Notes under the pieces: model-generated | The model's input: the letters and a program-made list of their open reading frames with translations, nothing else | Databases searched by the model: none | Told to the model about the DNA's origin: nothing | Assembly (NCBI RefSeq): GCF_026283925.1 | Contig: NZ_JAPDPF010000003.1 | Coordinates: 186,001-250,000 of the forward strand | From: Dyella halodurans | Lineage (GTDB): Bacteria; Pseudomonadota; Gammaproteobacteria; Xanthomonadales; Rhodanobacteraceae | Direction: 5' to 3' | Length of the DNA stretch: 64,000 bases | Part shown: one piece after another, positions 10,022-22,491 of the stretch | How the letters are laid out: each line of letters starts with the position of its first letter | How positions within the stretch are numbered: position 1 is the first letter of the stretch | Program-made: the position numbers and the translations under genes

Positions 10022-10055
10022 CTCTCCGGTCGGCATCGTCCTGCGGACCGGAGAG
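10022..10055 (-). promoter_or_regulatory. RBS-sequestering hairpin (riboswitch expression platform)
   Basis: Read on the - strand, CTCTCCGGTC (10055-10046) pairs perfectly with GACCGGAGAG (10031-10022), 7 bases before the metX ATG. The 3' arm contains the purine-rich ribosome site and there is no T run, so it would block translation rather than terminate. It lies downstream of the SAM-I aptamer, where an expression platform is expected. Confidence 0.65.
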
Positions 10056-10106
10056 GAGAGGAGAGCGCATGGCGGCGCAACAACAGCGCGGCGGTGCGGA
10101 TCTACC

Positions 10107-10220
10107 CTCATCTCGCGGCATGCGCCCTAGGCGCTACCGCAGGAATTGGCACCGTCGCGGAACTGTTCCGCAGGTTGCCCCGGCTTCAAAGGGCCTGTCC
10201 CTCCGCCGGTCTCGATGAGT
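10107..10220 (-). ncRNA. SAM-I riboswitch (S-box leader)
   Basis: On the - strand the leader reads CTCATCGAGACC, then GGAGGGACAGGCCC, TTTGAAGCC, GGGGCAACC, a GCGGAAC/GTTCCGC hairpin and GGTGCCAATTCC, and closes with GAGATGAG, which pairs with the first CTCATC. These are the conserved cores of the SAM-I aptamer in the right order and spacing. SAM binding should stabilise the P1 helix and lower expression of the metX-metB-hom operon that follows. Confidence 0.95.
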
Positions 10221-10227
10221 TCGGTAG

Positions 10228-10256
10228 AATCTATACGCGAAGGATATGACTGTCAA
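10228..10256 (-). promoter_or_regulatory. sigma-70 promoter of the met operon
   Basis: On the - strand TTGACA (10256-10251) is a perfect -35. It is separated by exactly 17 bases from TAGATT (10233-10228), a 4/6 match to the -10. The predicted start, near 10221, falls at the first base of the SAM-I aptamer, which supports the call. Confidence 0.7.
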
Positions 10257-10257
10257 T

Positions 10258-10289
10258 AGACGTCTAAACGTCTAGGCGCATAGACCTCA
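10258..10289. promoter_or_regulatory. Four tandem met boxes (MetJ operator)
   Basis: Consecutive 8-base units AGACGTCT, AAACGTCT, AGGCGCAT and AGACCTCA match the MetJ consensus AGACGTCT at 8, 7, 5 and 6 of 8 positions. MetJ dimers bind such adjacent 8-bp boxes cooperatively. The array begins one base upstream of the -35 of the met operon, and a MetJ-type repressor is encoded at 44654-45214 in this same window. Confidence 0.75.
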
Positions 10290-10399
10290 GTAGCGCGCAA
10301 GCCGTCACGACCCGTAGACATAGGCCAAAGGCGGTCCCCGTCTGGCTTTGCACCCCTTCGCGCCAGGGCGCTGCATGGCCCTGGCGCGGCACCAAAGGC

Positions 10400-11188
10400 T
10401 TACTGCTTGAGCGCCGTATAGGACGTGGTCCGCCCCTGCAGCTTGTCGTCGTAGACCATTTCGATGCTTTTCCCGTCCGCACTCACGGTGGACTTCACGA
10501 CCGCAATGACCTTGCCGTTGCGGAGATCCGTTTCCACCAGGGAGTTCTTGCCGACCTGCTTCACCTTCACGGTGGTAATGCCGGGGTCGCCCTTGTAGGG
10601 GGCCTCGGTGCCGTCCGTCTTGGCCTCGTAGGACTGTCCGGTCGGCGTGGTCATGCCCAGCTTGCCGCCGTCTTCCTTATAGGTGAACAACAGGCCGTTA
10701 TCGGACAAGCCCGAGATATCGGACGTCACCCACGAGCCGGAGATGGCGTGCGCGCCGGCTGGACCTTGCGCCACCTGCTTCATGTCGCCCTTGCCGGTGA
10801 CCGGGTCGCCACTGGTGTTGCTGCTGTCGGTGAACTCGAAATGGGCCGTCTTGCCGTCCGCCGCCACGGTGGTGGTCGAGCTGGCCACCACCTTGCCGCC
10901 CTTCTTTTCGGTTTCCTTGACCGTATGCTCGTCCACCACCTGGACCACCATCGTGTCGTAGTAGGGGTGCCCGGTCACTTTCTGGTCGGTGCCATCGGCC
11001 TTGACCTTGATTGGCGGCGCGCAGGTCTTGCACTCGAACATGCCGTTCTGCAGCACGAGCACATCGGGCTTCTTGGACATCTGCACCTTGTTGGTGTCGA
11101 TCTTCCAGGTGCCGTCGAAGGCGCTCTGCGCCATGGCGTACGCCGGACAAAGCAGGACCAGCAGACCGATACTCAGCGACTTCTTCAT
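10400..11188 (-). CDS. secreted protein with internal duplication, function unknown
   Basis: The 262-residue protein has a clear signal peptide (KKSLSIGLLVLLCPAYAMAQ, cleavage near residue 21). The mature part consists of two similar halves. The first has DGTWKID, KADGTDQKV, GGKVVASSTTTVAADGKTA; the second has SGSWVTSD, KTDGTEAPY, NGKVIAVVKSTVSADGKSI. Each half looks like a beta-rich lipocalin-type unit. The first half also carries CKTC, which may form a disulfide. The duplication is visible by eye. It lies downstream of no obvious operon and its role is unknown; a periplasmic or outer-surface location is inferred. Confidence 0.75.
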   Translation of the reverse strand: MKKSLSIGLLVLLCPAYAMAQSAFDGTWKIDTNKVQMSKKPDVLVLQNGMFECKTCAPPIKVKADGTDQKVTGHPYYDTMVVQVVDEHTVKETEKKGGKVVASSTTTVAADGKTAHFEFTDSSNTSGDPVTGKGDMKQVAQGPAGAHAISGSWVTSDISGLSDNGLLFTYKEDGGKLGMTTPTGQSYEAKTDGTEAPYKGDPGITTVKVKQVGKNSLVETDLRNGKVIAVVKSTVSADGKSIEMVYDDKLQGRTTSYTALKQ

Positions 11189-11421
11189 GGTTGCGACTCC
11201 CCAGAGAGTGAGTGTGGCCAGGTCGCGCCCAAGGCCCCCAGGCAGACCTGCCGATCATTCGAGCAAGATGCCGTGGCGGACCCGGCCGTGCGACCGTACG
11301 CCCGCCCCTGAGCGCTAGCAATCAGCTGAAAGGGTTAGCAAAACATCGGAATGGCTGGCCGAATTTGCGACCTGGCAGCCCGACTGCAACACTTCATCCC
11401 ACTCAAGCATCGGCAACCACC

Positions 11422-11778
11422 ATGTCCATCGCTGCCAACCTCGTCATCGCCGTGGTCGCCCTGCTGCACGTCTGGTTCCTGATCCTGGAAATGTTCCTGT
11501 GGGACAAGCCGTCAGGGCGCCGCGCGTTCGGGCTCACGGCCGAGTTCGCTGCCCAATCCAAGGTGCTGGCGGCCAACCAGGGGCTCTACAACGGCTTTCT
11601 CGCCGCCGGACTGTGCTGGGGCCTCTGGCTGGGCCGCGACGGCATCGATATCAAGCTGTTCTTCCTAGGCTGCGTATTGATCGCCGGGCTGTTCGGCGGG
11701 CTGACCGCAAGCCGGAAAATACTCGTGATCCAGGCCCTGCCGGCCCTGCTTGGCCTAGTGCTGGTACTGCTGACCTGA
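11422..11778 (+). CDS. DUF1304 family membrane protein
   Basis: This 118-residue protein has four predicted membrane helices. The N-terminal pattern VVALLHVWFLILEMFLWDKPSGRRAFGL is characteristic of the DUF1304 family, followed by KVLAANQGLYNGFLAAGL and two more helices. Family members are small inner-membrane proteins of unknown function. The ATG at 11422 lies directly before the first helix; longer upstream frames would add non-hydrophobic sequence without support. It stands alone, about 65 bases ahead of the M24-family gene. Confidence 0.85.
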   Translation: MSIAANLVIAVVALLHVWFLILEMFLWDKPSGRRAFGLTAEFAAQSKVLAANQGLYNGFLAAGLCWGLWLGRDGIDIKLFFLGCVLIAGLFGGLTASRKILVIQALPALLGLVLVLLT

Positions 11779-11843
11779 GCGCTTGCCGGCCCGGCACGCC
11801 TGCATCCGAGGCGACGCTGTGCCATGCTTTTCGCTTGACCGCA

Positions 11844-12524
11844 ATGCCGGACCACCCCATGAGCCCGATTCAACAGGAAGCGGTCGGCAACCGCTTCGAT
11901 CCCCGCCGGATGCAACATGCGCGCGAACGCACCTGGGCCGCGGTACAGGGCACCCGCGAGCGGATGCGGCCCGGCATCAGCGAGGACGAGGCCCGGGTCG
12001 AAGCCGCCGAGGTGTTCCGTGCCCTGGGCATCGAACGACTGTGGCACCCGGTGATCATCCGCATCGGGCCCAACACCACCAAGACCTATCGCGAGCGCTC
12101 CGACACCAGCGTGCGCCTGGGCGAGAACGACATCTACTTCATCGACCTCGGCCTGGTGTTCGATGGGCACGAGGGTGATGCCGGCGACACCTTTGTGGTG
12201 GGCCACGCGCCGCAGCAACAGGCCTGTGCCGATGCCGCGCGGGCACTGTTCAAGCTGGTCGCCGAGGCATGGCGCAGCCAGGGCCTCAGCGGCGAGGCAC
12301 TCTATGCCTACGCCCAACAGCAGGCCGAGGCTATGGGCTGGCAGCTGAATCACGAGATCAAGGGGCATAGAGTCAGCGACTTTCCCCATTCCGTGCACAA
12401 GGCCGGCGACCTCGGTGATCTGGGCGAACGGCCGTCCAGCGGCCTGTGGATCCTGGAAATCCAGATCGCCCACCCCAGCGAACCCTACGGCGCCTTCTAC
12501 GAGGACCTGTTGAGCGTCGACTAG
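11844..12524 (+). CDS. M24 family metallopeptidase-like protein
   Basis: The 226-residue protein carries a compact creatinase/aminopeptidase (pita-bread) fold. The likely metal ligands are Asp in IYFIDLGLVFDG, Asp in GDAGDTFVVG, His in GHRVSDFPH and Glu in LWILEIQIAHP, in the order of M24 enzymes. It is shorter than methionine aminopeptidase or Xaa-Pro peptidases and lacks an N-terminal creatinase domain. A later ATG at 11859 (MSPIQQ) is an alternative start. Whether it is an active peptidase is uncertain because the ligand set looks degenerate. It is followed 23 bases later by a GFA gene. Confidence 0.8.
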   Translation: MPDHPMSPIQQEAVGNRFDPRRMQHARERTWAAVQGTRERMRPGISEDEARVEAAEVFRALGIERLWHPVIIRIGPNTTKTYRERSDTSVRLGENDIYFIDLGLVFDGHEGDAGDTFVVGHAPQQQACADAARALFKLVAEAWRSQGLSGEALYAYAQQQAEAMGWQLNHEIKGHRVSDFPHSVHKAGDLGDLGERPSSGLWILEIQIAHPSEPYGAFYEDLLSVD

Positions 12525-12547
12525 GGCCTGTCTTGAGGAGTCCCGGC

Positions 12548-13042
12548 ATGAGCAATGACGAAGCGATGCTTGAAGGCGGCTGCGACTGCGGCGAGGTCCG
12601 TTACCGAGTGATCGGCCCACCGCTGTTCGTGCACTGCTGCCACTGTCGCTGGTGCCAGCGCGAGACAGGCACCGCGTTCGCCCTGAACGCCTTGTTCGAA
12701 ACCGAACGACTGAGCCTGCTCAAGGGCATGACTGAGGCCATCGTGACGCCATCGCTGAGCGGCAAGGGTCAGACCATCATGCGTTGCCCGAGCTGCCGCC
12801 TGGCCCTGTGGAGCCATTACGCCGGCGGCGGCCCCTGGGTGGCCTTCCTGCGGGTGGGCACCCTGGACCAGCCGGACCGGCTCAGTCCCGACATCCACAT
12901 CTACACGACCACCAAGCAGCCCTGGGTGGTGATCCCGGACGGCGTGCCAGCGGTGGACGAGTTCTACCCGGCCGACCAGTACTGGCCCCCGGCTAGCCTG
13001 GAACGGCGCCGGATCCTGCGGGAAAAGCTGGCAAGGTCCTAG
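12548..13042 (+). CDS. GFA family zinc protein
   Basis: This 164-residue protein has the zinc-binding cysteine pattern of the glutathione-dependent formaldehyde-activating (GFA/Mss4-like) family. CDCGEVRYRV is near the N-terminus, then VHCCHCRWCQRETG, and later MRCPSCRLALWSHY. Most members are of unknown substrate; only a few act on glutathione adducts. The start at 12548 is the first ATG before the domain and follows a GAGGAG-like ribosome site. It is probably cotranscribed with the upstream M24 gene. Confidence 0.88.
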   Translation: MSNDEAMLEGGCDCGEVRYRVIGPPLFVHCCHCRWCQRETGTAFALNALFETERLSLLKGMTEAIVTPSLSGKGQTIMRCPSCRLALWSHYAGGGPWVAFLRVGTLDQPDRLSPDIHIYTTTKQPWVVIPDGVPAVDEFYPADQYWPPASLERRRILREKLARS

Positions 13043-13082
13043 CCTTGGTACAATGGCGGGTTCGCAAGCCTGATACCCCGCC

Positions 13083-14684
<1,602 letters not shown>

Positions 14685-14859
14685 GCCCCAGCCAGAGGTC
14701 CCAGCGCCACGCGCGTGGATGTCTCCATCGACGCGCGCAGAGCTCCGATCGAACGGCTGCGCCGCCGGGAACACCCGTGGCGGCCAGCCACTTCCGGCAC
14801 TGTAAGCGCATTCCAGCACGCTGCTAGCCTAGCCCCTACTTCAAGGGGGACTACAGCTG

Positions 14860-15789
14860 ATGGAACAGGGACAAATCGCCTTCCGCACACCGGCTTCCGC
14901 CACCCGCTGGCAACGTTGGATGGTGTTCTCGCCGGTGGCACGCATCGTGTTCTTCGCGGCGCTGTTCTTCGTGCTGAACAAGCTCGCCTATATGACCATG
15001 CTCGACCTCGGCGCCTTCGGCAAAGGCGTCGATCCCCTGCTGCGCTCGCTCGGCAGTCTTGTCGCATCGCTGGTACCGGCTGTCATCAGCTATACCGTGC
15101 TGGTGAAGGCCGTCGAACGACGGGCCATGCGCGAGTTCGCGTTGCGTGACCTGCCGACCCTGGGTCTCATCGGCCTCGTGCTGGGTGCCGCGCTATTCAG
15201 TGCCGTGGTGTTGGTGCTGTGGCTGGCCGGCAGCTATCACGTGTCCGGCACCGACCCCACCGTGAACTGGCTGCCCGCGGTCTTGACGGTGGGCGTAGGC
15301 GCCGGCGTCACCGAGGAAATCATCACGCGCGGCGTACTGTTTCGCATCACGGAAGAAGGTCTGGGCACCTGGTGGGCGCTGGCCATTTCCGCACTGTTTT
15401 TCGGCGGCGCCCACATCTTCAATCCGGGTGCCACGCTATGGAGCTCGCTGGCCATTGCCGTGGAAGCCGGTATTTTGCTGGCACTGCTTTATCACGTCAC
15501 TCGGTCGCTGTGGCCGTGCATTGGGCTGCACGCAGCCTGGAACATCATGCAGGGCACCGTGTTCGGCATCCCCGTATCCGGCACGGCGGCGCATGGCTGG
15601 CTGATCTCCAATCGCAGCGGTCCCGACTGGCTCAGCGGTGGCGAGTTCGGTGCGGAGGCCTCGGTAGTGGCCCTGCTCATCTGCTCCTGCTGTTCGGCAG
15701 TGCTTCTGATGATCGCGCGACGCCGCGGCTCCATCGTGGCGCCAGCCTGGCGTCAACGACGCGTGATGGCTGCTTCCGCCGTCAGTTGA
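14860..15789 (+). CDS. CPBP family intramembrane metalloprotease
   Basis: This 309-residue polytopic membrane protein has about eight hydrophobic segments. Catalytic motifs of the CPBP (CAAX protease/bacteriocin-processing, Rce1-like) family are present: GVTEEIITRGVLFR (EExxxR), ALFFGGAHIFNP (FxxxH) and GLHAAWNIMQG (HxxxN). The ATG at 14860 is preceded by GGGGGAC. It is flanked by prfC and the histidine-kinase operon, with separate spacing to both. Targets are unknown; relatives process peptides or act in immunity and envelope functions. Confidence 0.9.
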   Translation: MEQGQIAFRTPASATRWQRWMVFSPVARIVFFAALFFVLNKLAYMTMLDLGAFGKGVDPLLRSLGSLVASLVPAVISYTVLVKAVERRAMREFALRDLPTLGLIGLVLGAALFSAVVLVLWLAGSYHVSGTDPTVNWLPAVLTVGVGAGVTEEIITRGVLFRITEEGLGTWWALAISALFFGGAHIFNPGATLWSSLAIAVEAGILLALLYHVTRSLWPCIGLHAAWNIMQGTVFGIPVSGTAAHGWLISNRSGPDWLSGGEFGAEASVVALLICSCCSAVLLMIARRRGSIVAPAWRQRRVMAASAVS

Positions 15790-15860
15790 GTGCGGATACT
15801 CTGGCCGGGCCCGCCACGGCCCGGCAGGATGCCAAGGCCATCACGAACGACTAGAGACGT

Positions 15861-19510
<3,650 letters not shown>

Positions 19511-19514
<4 letters not shown>

Positions 19515-20380
19515 ACGAATTGCACGATGCGGTCCCGGCCAGGGACGTTGCCCTGGAAGACATCGAGATCGACTTGTTCGTGCGCGCACTCAAGCTGCGC
19601 TACGGCTATGACTTCAGCCAGTACGCACCGGCGTCGCTCAAGCGCCGCGTGCTGCAGCTGGCCCATACCCAGGACGCGGCCACGGTCAGTGCGCTGACCG
19701 CCCGCCTGCTGCACGAACCGGACCTGCTGCAGGGCGTGCTGGCGGGGCTGTCCGTGCCGGTGTCGGAGATGTTCCGTGACCCGGAGGTGTTTCGCACGCT
19801 GCGCGAACGGGTGTTCCCGGTGTTGGCCTCCTACCCCCAGATCAACATCTGGCAGGCCGGCTGCGCGCATGGGCAGGAGGTTTACTCGCTGGCCATCCTG
19901 CTGGAAGAAGCCGGCCTGTACGAGCGCACCCAGATCTATGCCACCGACTTCAATGAGAAGGCACTGAGTCACGCCCAGGAAGGCATTTACCCGTCGAAGG
20001 AGGCACGCCTGTGGTCACGCAACTACCTTGCCGCCGGCGGCAGTCACAGCCTGGCCGACTATTACAGCGCCCGCTACGAGTACATCAAGCTGGACCAGCG
20101 GCTGCGCCGCAACGTGATCTTCGCCAACCACAACCTGGTGACCGACGACGTGTTCTGCGAAGCGCACCTGGTGCTGTGCCGCAACGTGCTGATCTATTTC
20201 TCCGACCCGTTGCAGGACCGCACGCTCGCGCTGTTCCGCGACAGCCTGGTCCGCGGCGGCTTCCTGTGCCTGGGCACGCGCGAAAGCCTCGACTTCGCCC
20301 CCTCGGCGGTCGACTTCACGCCACTCGACGCTGCCTTGCGCATCTACCGCCTCGGCGCTCGGGCTTCCGGCAGGGACTGA
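19511..20380 (+). CDS. CheR-type protein-glutamate methyltransferase
   Basis: The 289-residue protein matches CheR: an N-terminal helical domain with RALKLRYGYDFSQYAPASLKRRV, then the SAM-binding domain with NIWQAGCAHGQEVYSLAILLEE. IYATDFNEKALSHAQEGIYP and VLCRNVLIYFSDPLQDR follow. It transfers methyl groups from SAM to glutamate. The start overlaps the hybrid kinase stop (ATGA). No chemoreceptor is nearby, so it probably serves the non-chemotactic kinase-CheR-CheB-type modules known from many proteobacteria. Its true substrate is unknown. Confidence 0.93.
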
Positions 20381-20381
20381 C

Positions 20382-20951
20382 ATGAGCGCACCGCAAGCGA
20401 TCGTGGTTGGATGCTCGGCCGGCGGCCTGACCGCGCTGGAGGTGTTGTTCGCCGGACTCGATCCCGCCCTGCCCCAGGCCATCGCCGTTTGTTGCCATAC
20501 CGGCTCCTCCACCGTCGACCTGCTGTGCGAACTGCTGGCCGAACACGCCAGCCTGCCGGTGACCGAGGCACGCGAGCGCGAGCCGCTGCAGGGCGGCGTC
20601 ATCCACGTCGCGCCCAGTGGCTATCACTTGCTGGTGGAGGCCGACCATCGCTTCTCGCTGTCGGTCGATGCGCGGGTCAGCTTCGCGCGTCCCTCGATCG
20701 ATGTGTTGTTCGACACCGCCGCCGAAGCGTACCGGGACGCCCTGATCGGCATCGTGCTTACCGGCGCCAATCGCGATGGTGCCGAAGGTCTGAGCCAGAT
20801 TCGCCGCCATGGTGGCCTGGCAATCGTGCAAGACCCTGCCGAGGCGGAGTCCACCGCCATGCCCCGCGCGGCCCTGGACCTCGCCGGGGCCGACCATTGC
20901 CTGCCACTGGCCGCCATTGCGCCACTGATCAACCGTCTGTGCCTGCCATGA
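20382..20951 (+). CDS. CheB-type methylesterase domain protein (no receiver)
   Basis: This 189-residue protein is a stand-alone CheB catalytic domain. The likely triad is S12 in GCSAGGLTALE, H39 in CCHTGSS and the Asp in LTGANRDGAEG. It lacks the receiver domain that controls classical CheB, so regulation must come from partners, presumably the hybrid kinase. It starts one base after the cheR stop and ends in ATGA overlap with the diguanylate cyclase. It would remove methyl or amide groups set by the CheR neighbour. Confidence 0.92.
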   Translation: MSAPQAIVVGCSAGGLTALEVLFAGLDPALPQAIAVCCHTGSSTVDLLCELLAEHASLPVTEAREREPLQGGVIHVAPSGYHLLVEADHRFSLSVDARVSFARPSIDVLFDTAAEAYRDALIGIVLTGANRDGAEGLSQIRRHGGLAIVQDPAEAESTAMPRAALDLAGADHCLPLAAIAPLINRLCLP

Positions 20952-21943
20952 AAATCTCCGCCCCCAAGATCCTCGTCGTCGACGATACGCCGGCCAACCT
21001 GGTCGCCATGCGCCACCTGCTCGCCGACAGCGGCGCCAGCCTGTACGAAGCCAGCAGCGGCAATGCAGCACTGGCGCTATGCCTGGACCATGAATTCGCG
21101 CTGATCCTGCTCGACGTGAACATGCCCGAGATGGACGGTTTCGAAGTGGCCGCCCTGCTGGGCGAGGCGGAGCGTCTGCAGGAGACGCCGATCATCTTCG
21201 TCACGGCCGCCTACGCCGACGACATCAACCGCCTGCGCGGTTACCGCTTTGGCGCGGTGGACTACATCGCCAAGCCGATCAATGACGTGATCCTGCAGTC
21301 GAAGGTGCGCGTGTTCCTCGATCTGTACGCGGCGCGCGCCCAGCTGAAGATGGCCCTGGATGCCCTGTCCGAACGCAATGCACAGCTCAACGCGGAAATC
21401 GCCGAGCGCAAGCGCATCGAGGCGCAGATTCGCCACCAGGCCACGCATGACATGCTCACCGGCCTGCCCAACCGCACGCTGTTCCATGATCGCCTGCGTA
21501 CCGCGATGGAACGGGTGCCGCGGCATGGCCCGGGTTTTGCCCTGGCTCTGATCGACATCGACGGCTTCAAGAGCGTCAACGACGGCCACGGCCACCCCGC
21601 CGGCGATGCGTTGCTGCAGGCGATCGCCACGCGCCTGGGCGAGCAGGTGCGCGCCAACGATACGGTGGCGCGACTGGGTGGCGACGAGTTCGCACTCATC
21701 CTCGAAGACGTCGGCGACCTGCCGTCGCTGCTCAAGCGCTGCGAGCAGGTGTGCGCCGTGCTGGCCCAGCCCTACCCTCTGCAAGGCAGCCAGGGCCAGT
21801 TCGAGGCCCGCGTCAGCGCCAGCATCGGCATTGCGGTATGGCAGGATGCCGGTGGCAGCGACGAGGCGTTGATCCACGCCGCCGACTACGCGCTCTACCA
21901 GGCCAAGGGCGAGGGCAAGAATCGCTGCGTGCTGGTGCCCTGA
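20948..21943 (+). CDS. response regulator diguanylate cyclase (REC-GGDEF)
   Basis: The 331-residue protein has an N-terminal receiver (ILVVDDTPANL, phospho-Asp in ILLDVNMPEMDG, Lys in DYIAKP). A short coiled coil precedes the GGDEF domain (DMLTGLPNRTLF, RLGGDEFALIL, ASIGIAVW). An RxxD inhibitory site (RAND) sits five residues before GGDEF, so product inhibition by c-di-GMP is expected. It is the last gene of the four-gene operon and the likely output: the upstream kinase could phosphorylate its receiver and raise c-di-GMP. The ATG overlaps the cheB stop. Confidence 0.94.
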   Translation: MKISAPKILVVDDTPANLVAMRHLLADSGASLYEASSGNAALALCLDHEFALILLDVNMPEMDGFEVAALLGEAERLQETPIIFVTAAYADDINRLRGYRFGAVDYIAKPINDVILQSKVRVFLDLYAARAQLKMALDALSERNAQLNAEIAERKRIEAQIRHQATHDMLTGLPNRTLFHDRLRTAMERVPRHGPGFALALIDIDGFKSVNDGHGHPAGDALLQAIATRLGEQVRANDTVARLGGDEFALILEDVGDLPSLLKRCEQVCAVLAQPYPLQGSQGQFEARVSASIGIAVWQDAGGSDEALIHAADYALYQAKGEGKNRCVLVP

Positions 21944-21961
21944 ATTGACGCGGGCGCGCGT

Positions 21962-22432
21962 TCAGCGCTGACTGCGCGGCGATACCCACATGTCGATGCG
22001 CGCACGGAAGACTTCCTGACCTGCGCCGTCACGAATGCTGACACGTGCTGGCCAGGCGTAACCGCTGGCCGCTTCGGTCGCGGCAAACTCCGGCGTGGCC
22101 GTGGCATGCATCGCGCCCTTTGCCTTCGCCACGTATTCCACGGTCATGCCGCGGGGAATCCAGCGCATGCCGGCCGGGATGGTCACGTCGGTCATCATGC
22201 CGGCGCTGAGCTCGGCCGCGTTGCACAACGCGATCGCGTGCACGGTACCGATATGGTTATGCACACGCCGACGGTCGCGAAAGCTTACTTCGCAGCGCCC
22301 CGGCTCCAGCGCCACAAAGCGCGGGGAAATGGTGGCGAAATAAGGCGCCTTCCAGCAGATCAGCCGCGCATACAGCCAGCGCCCACCCGGCAGCGAAACC
22401 AAGCGTCGATAAAGCGACAGCGTCTGGCTCAT
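21962..22432 (-). CDS. DUF4442 hotdog-fold thioesterase-like protein
   Basis: The 156-residue protein has the hotdog pattern of the DUF4442/PaaI-like families: KAPYFATISPRFVALEPGRC, then RVHNHIGTVHAIALCNAAELSAGMMTD, then GMTVEYVAKAKGAM. Such proteins are often acyl-CoA thioesterases. It lies downstream of fadE on the same strand (60 bases), which supports a role in fatty acyl metabolism. The active residue is not clear from sequence; His in HNHIGTVH and Glu in AAELSAG are candidates. Confidence 0.85.
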   Translation of the reverse strand: MSQTLSLYRRLVSLPGGRWLYARLICWKAPYFATISPRFVALEPGRCEVSFRDRRRVHNHIGTVHAIALCNAAELSAGMMTDVTIPAGMRWIPRGMTVEYVAKAKGAMHATATPEFAATEAASGYAWPARVSIRDGAGQEVFRARIDMWVSPRSQR

Positions 22433-22491
22433 GGCAAACCTCCCGCGTGGGCGGAGCCGAAGGCTCCGCCCTTGCTACAAGACAATGGCTA

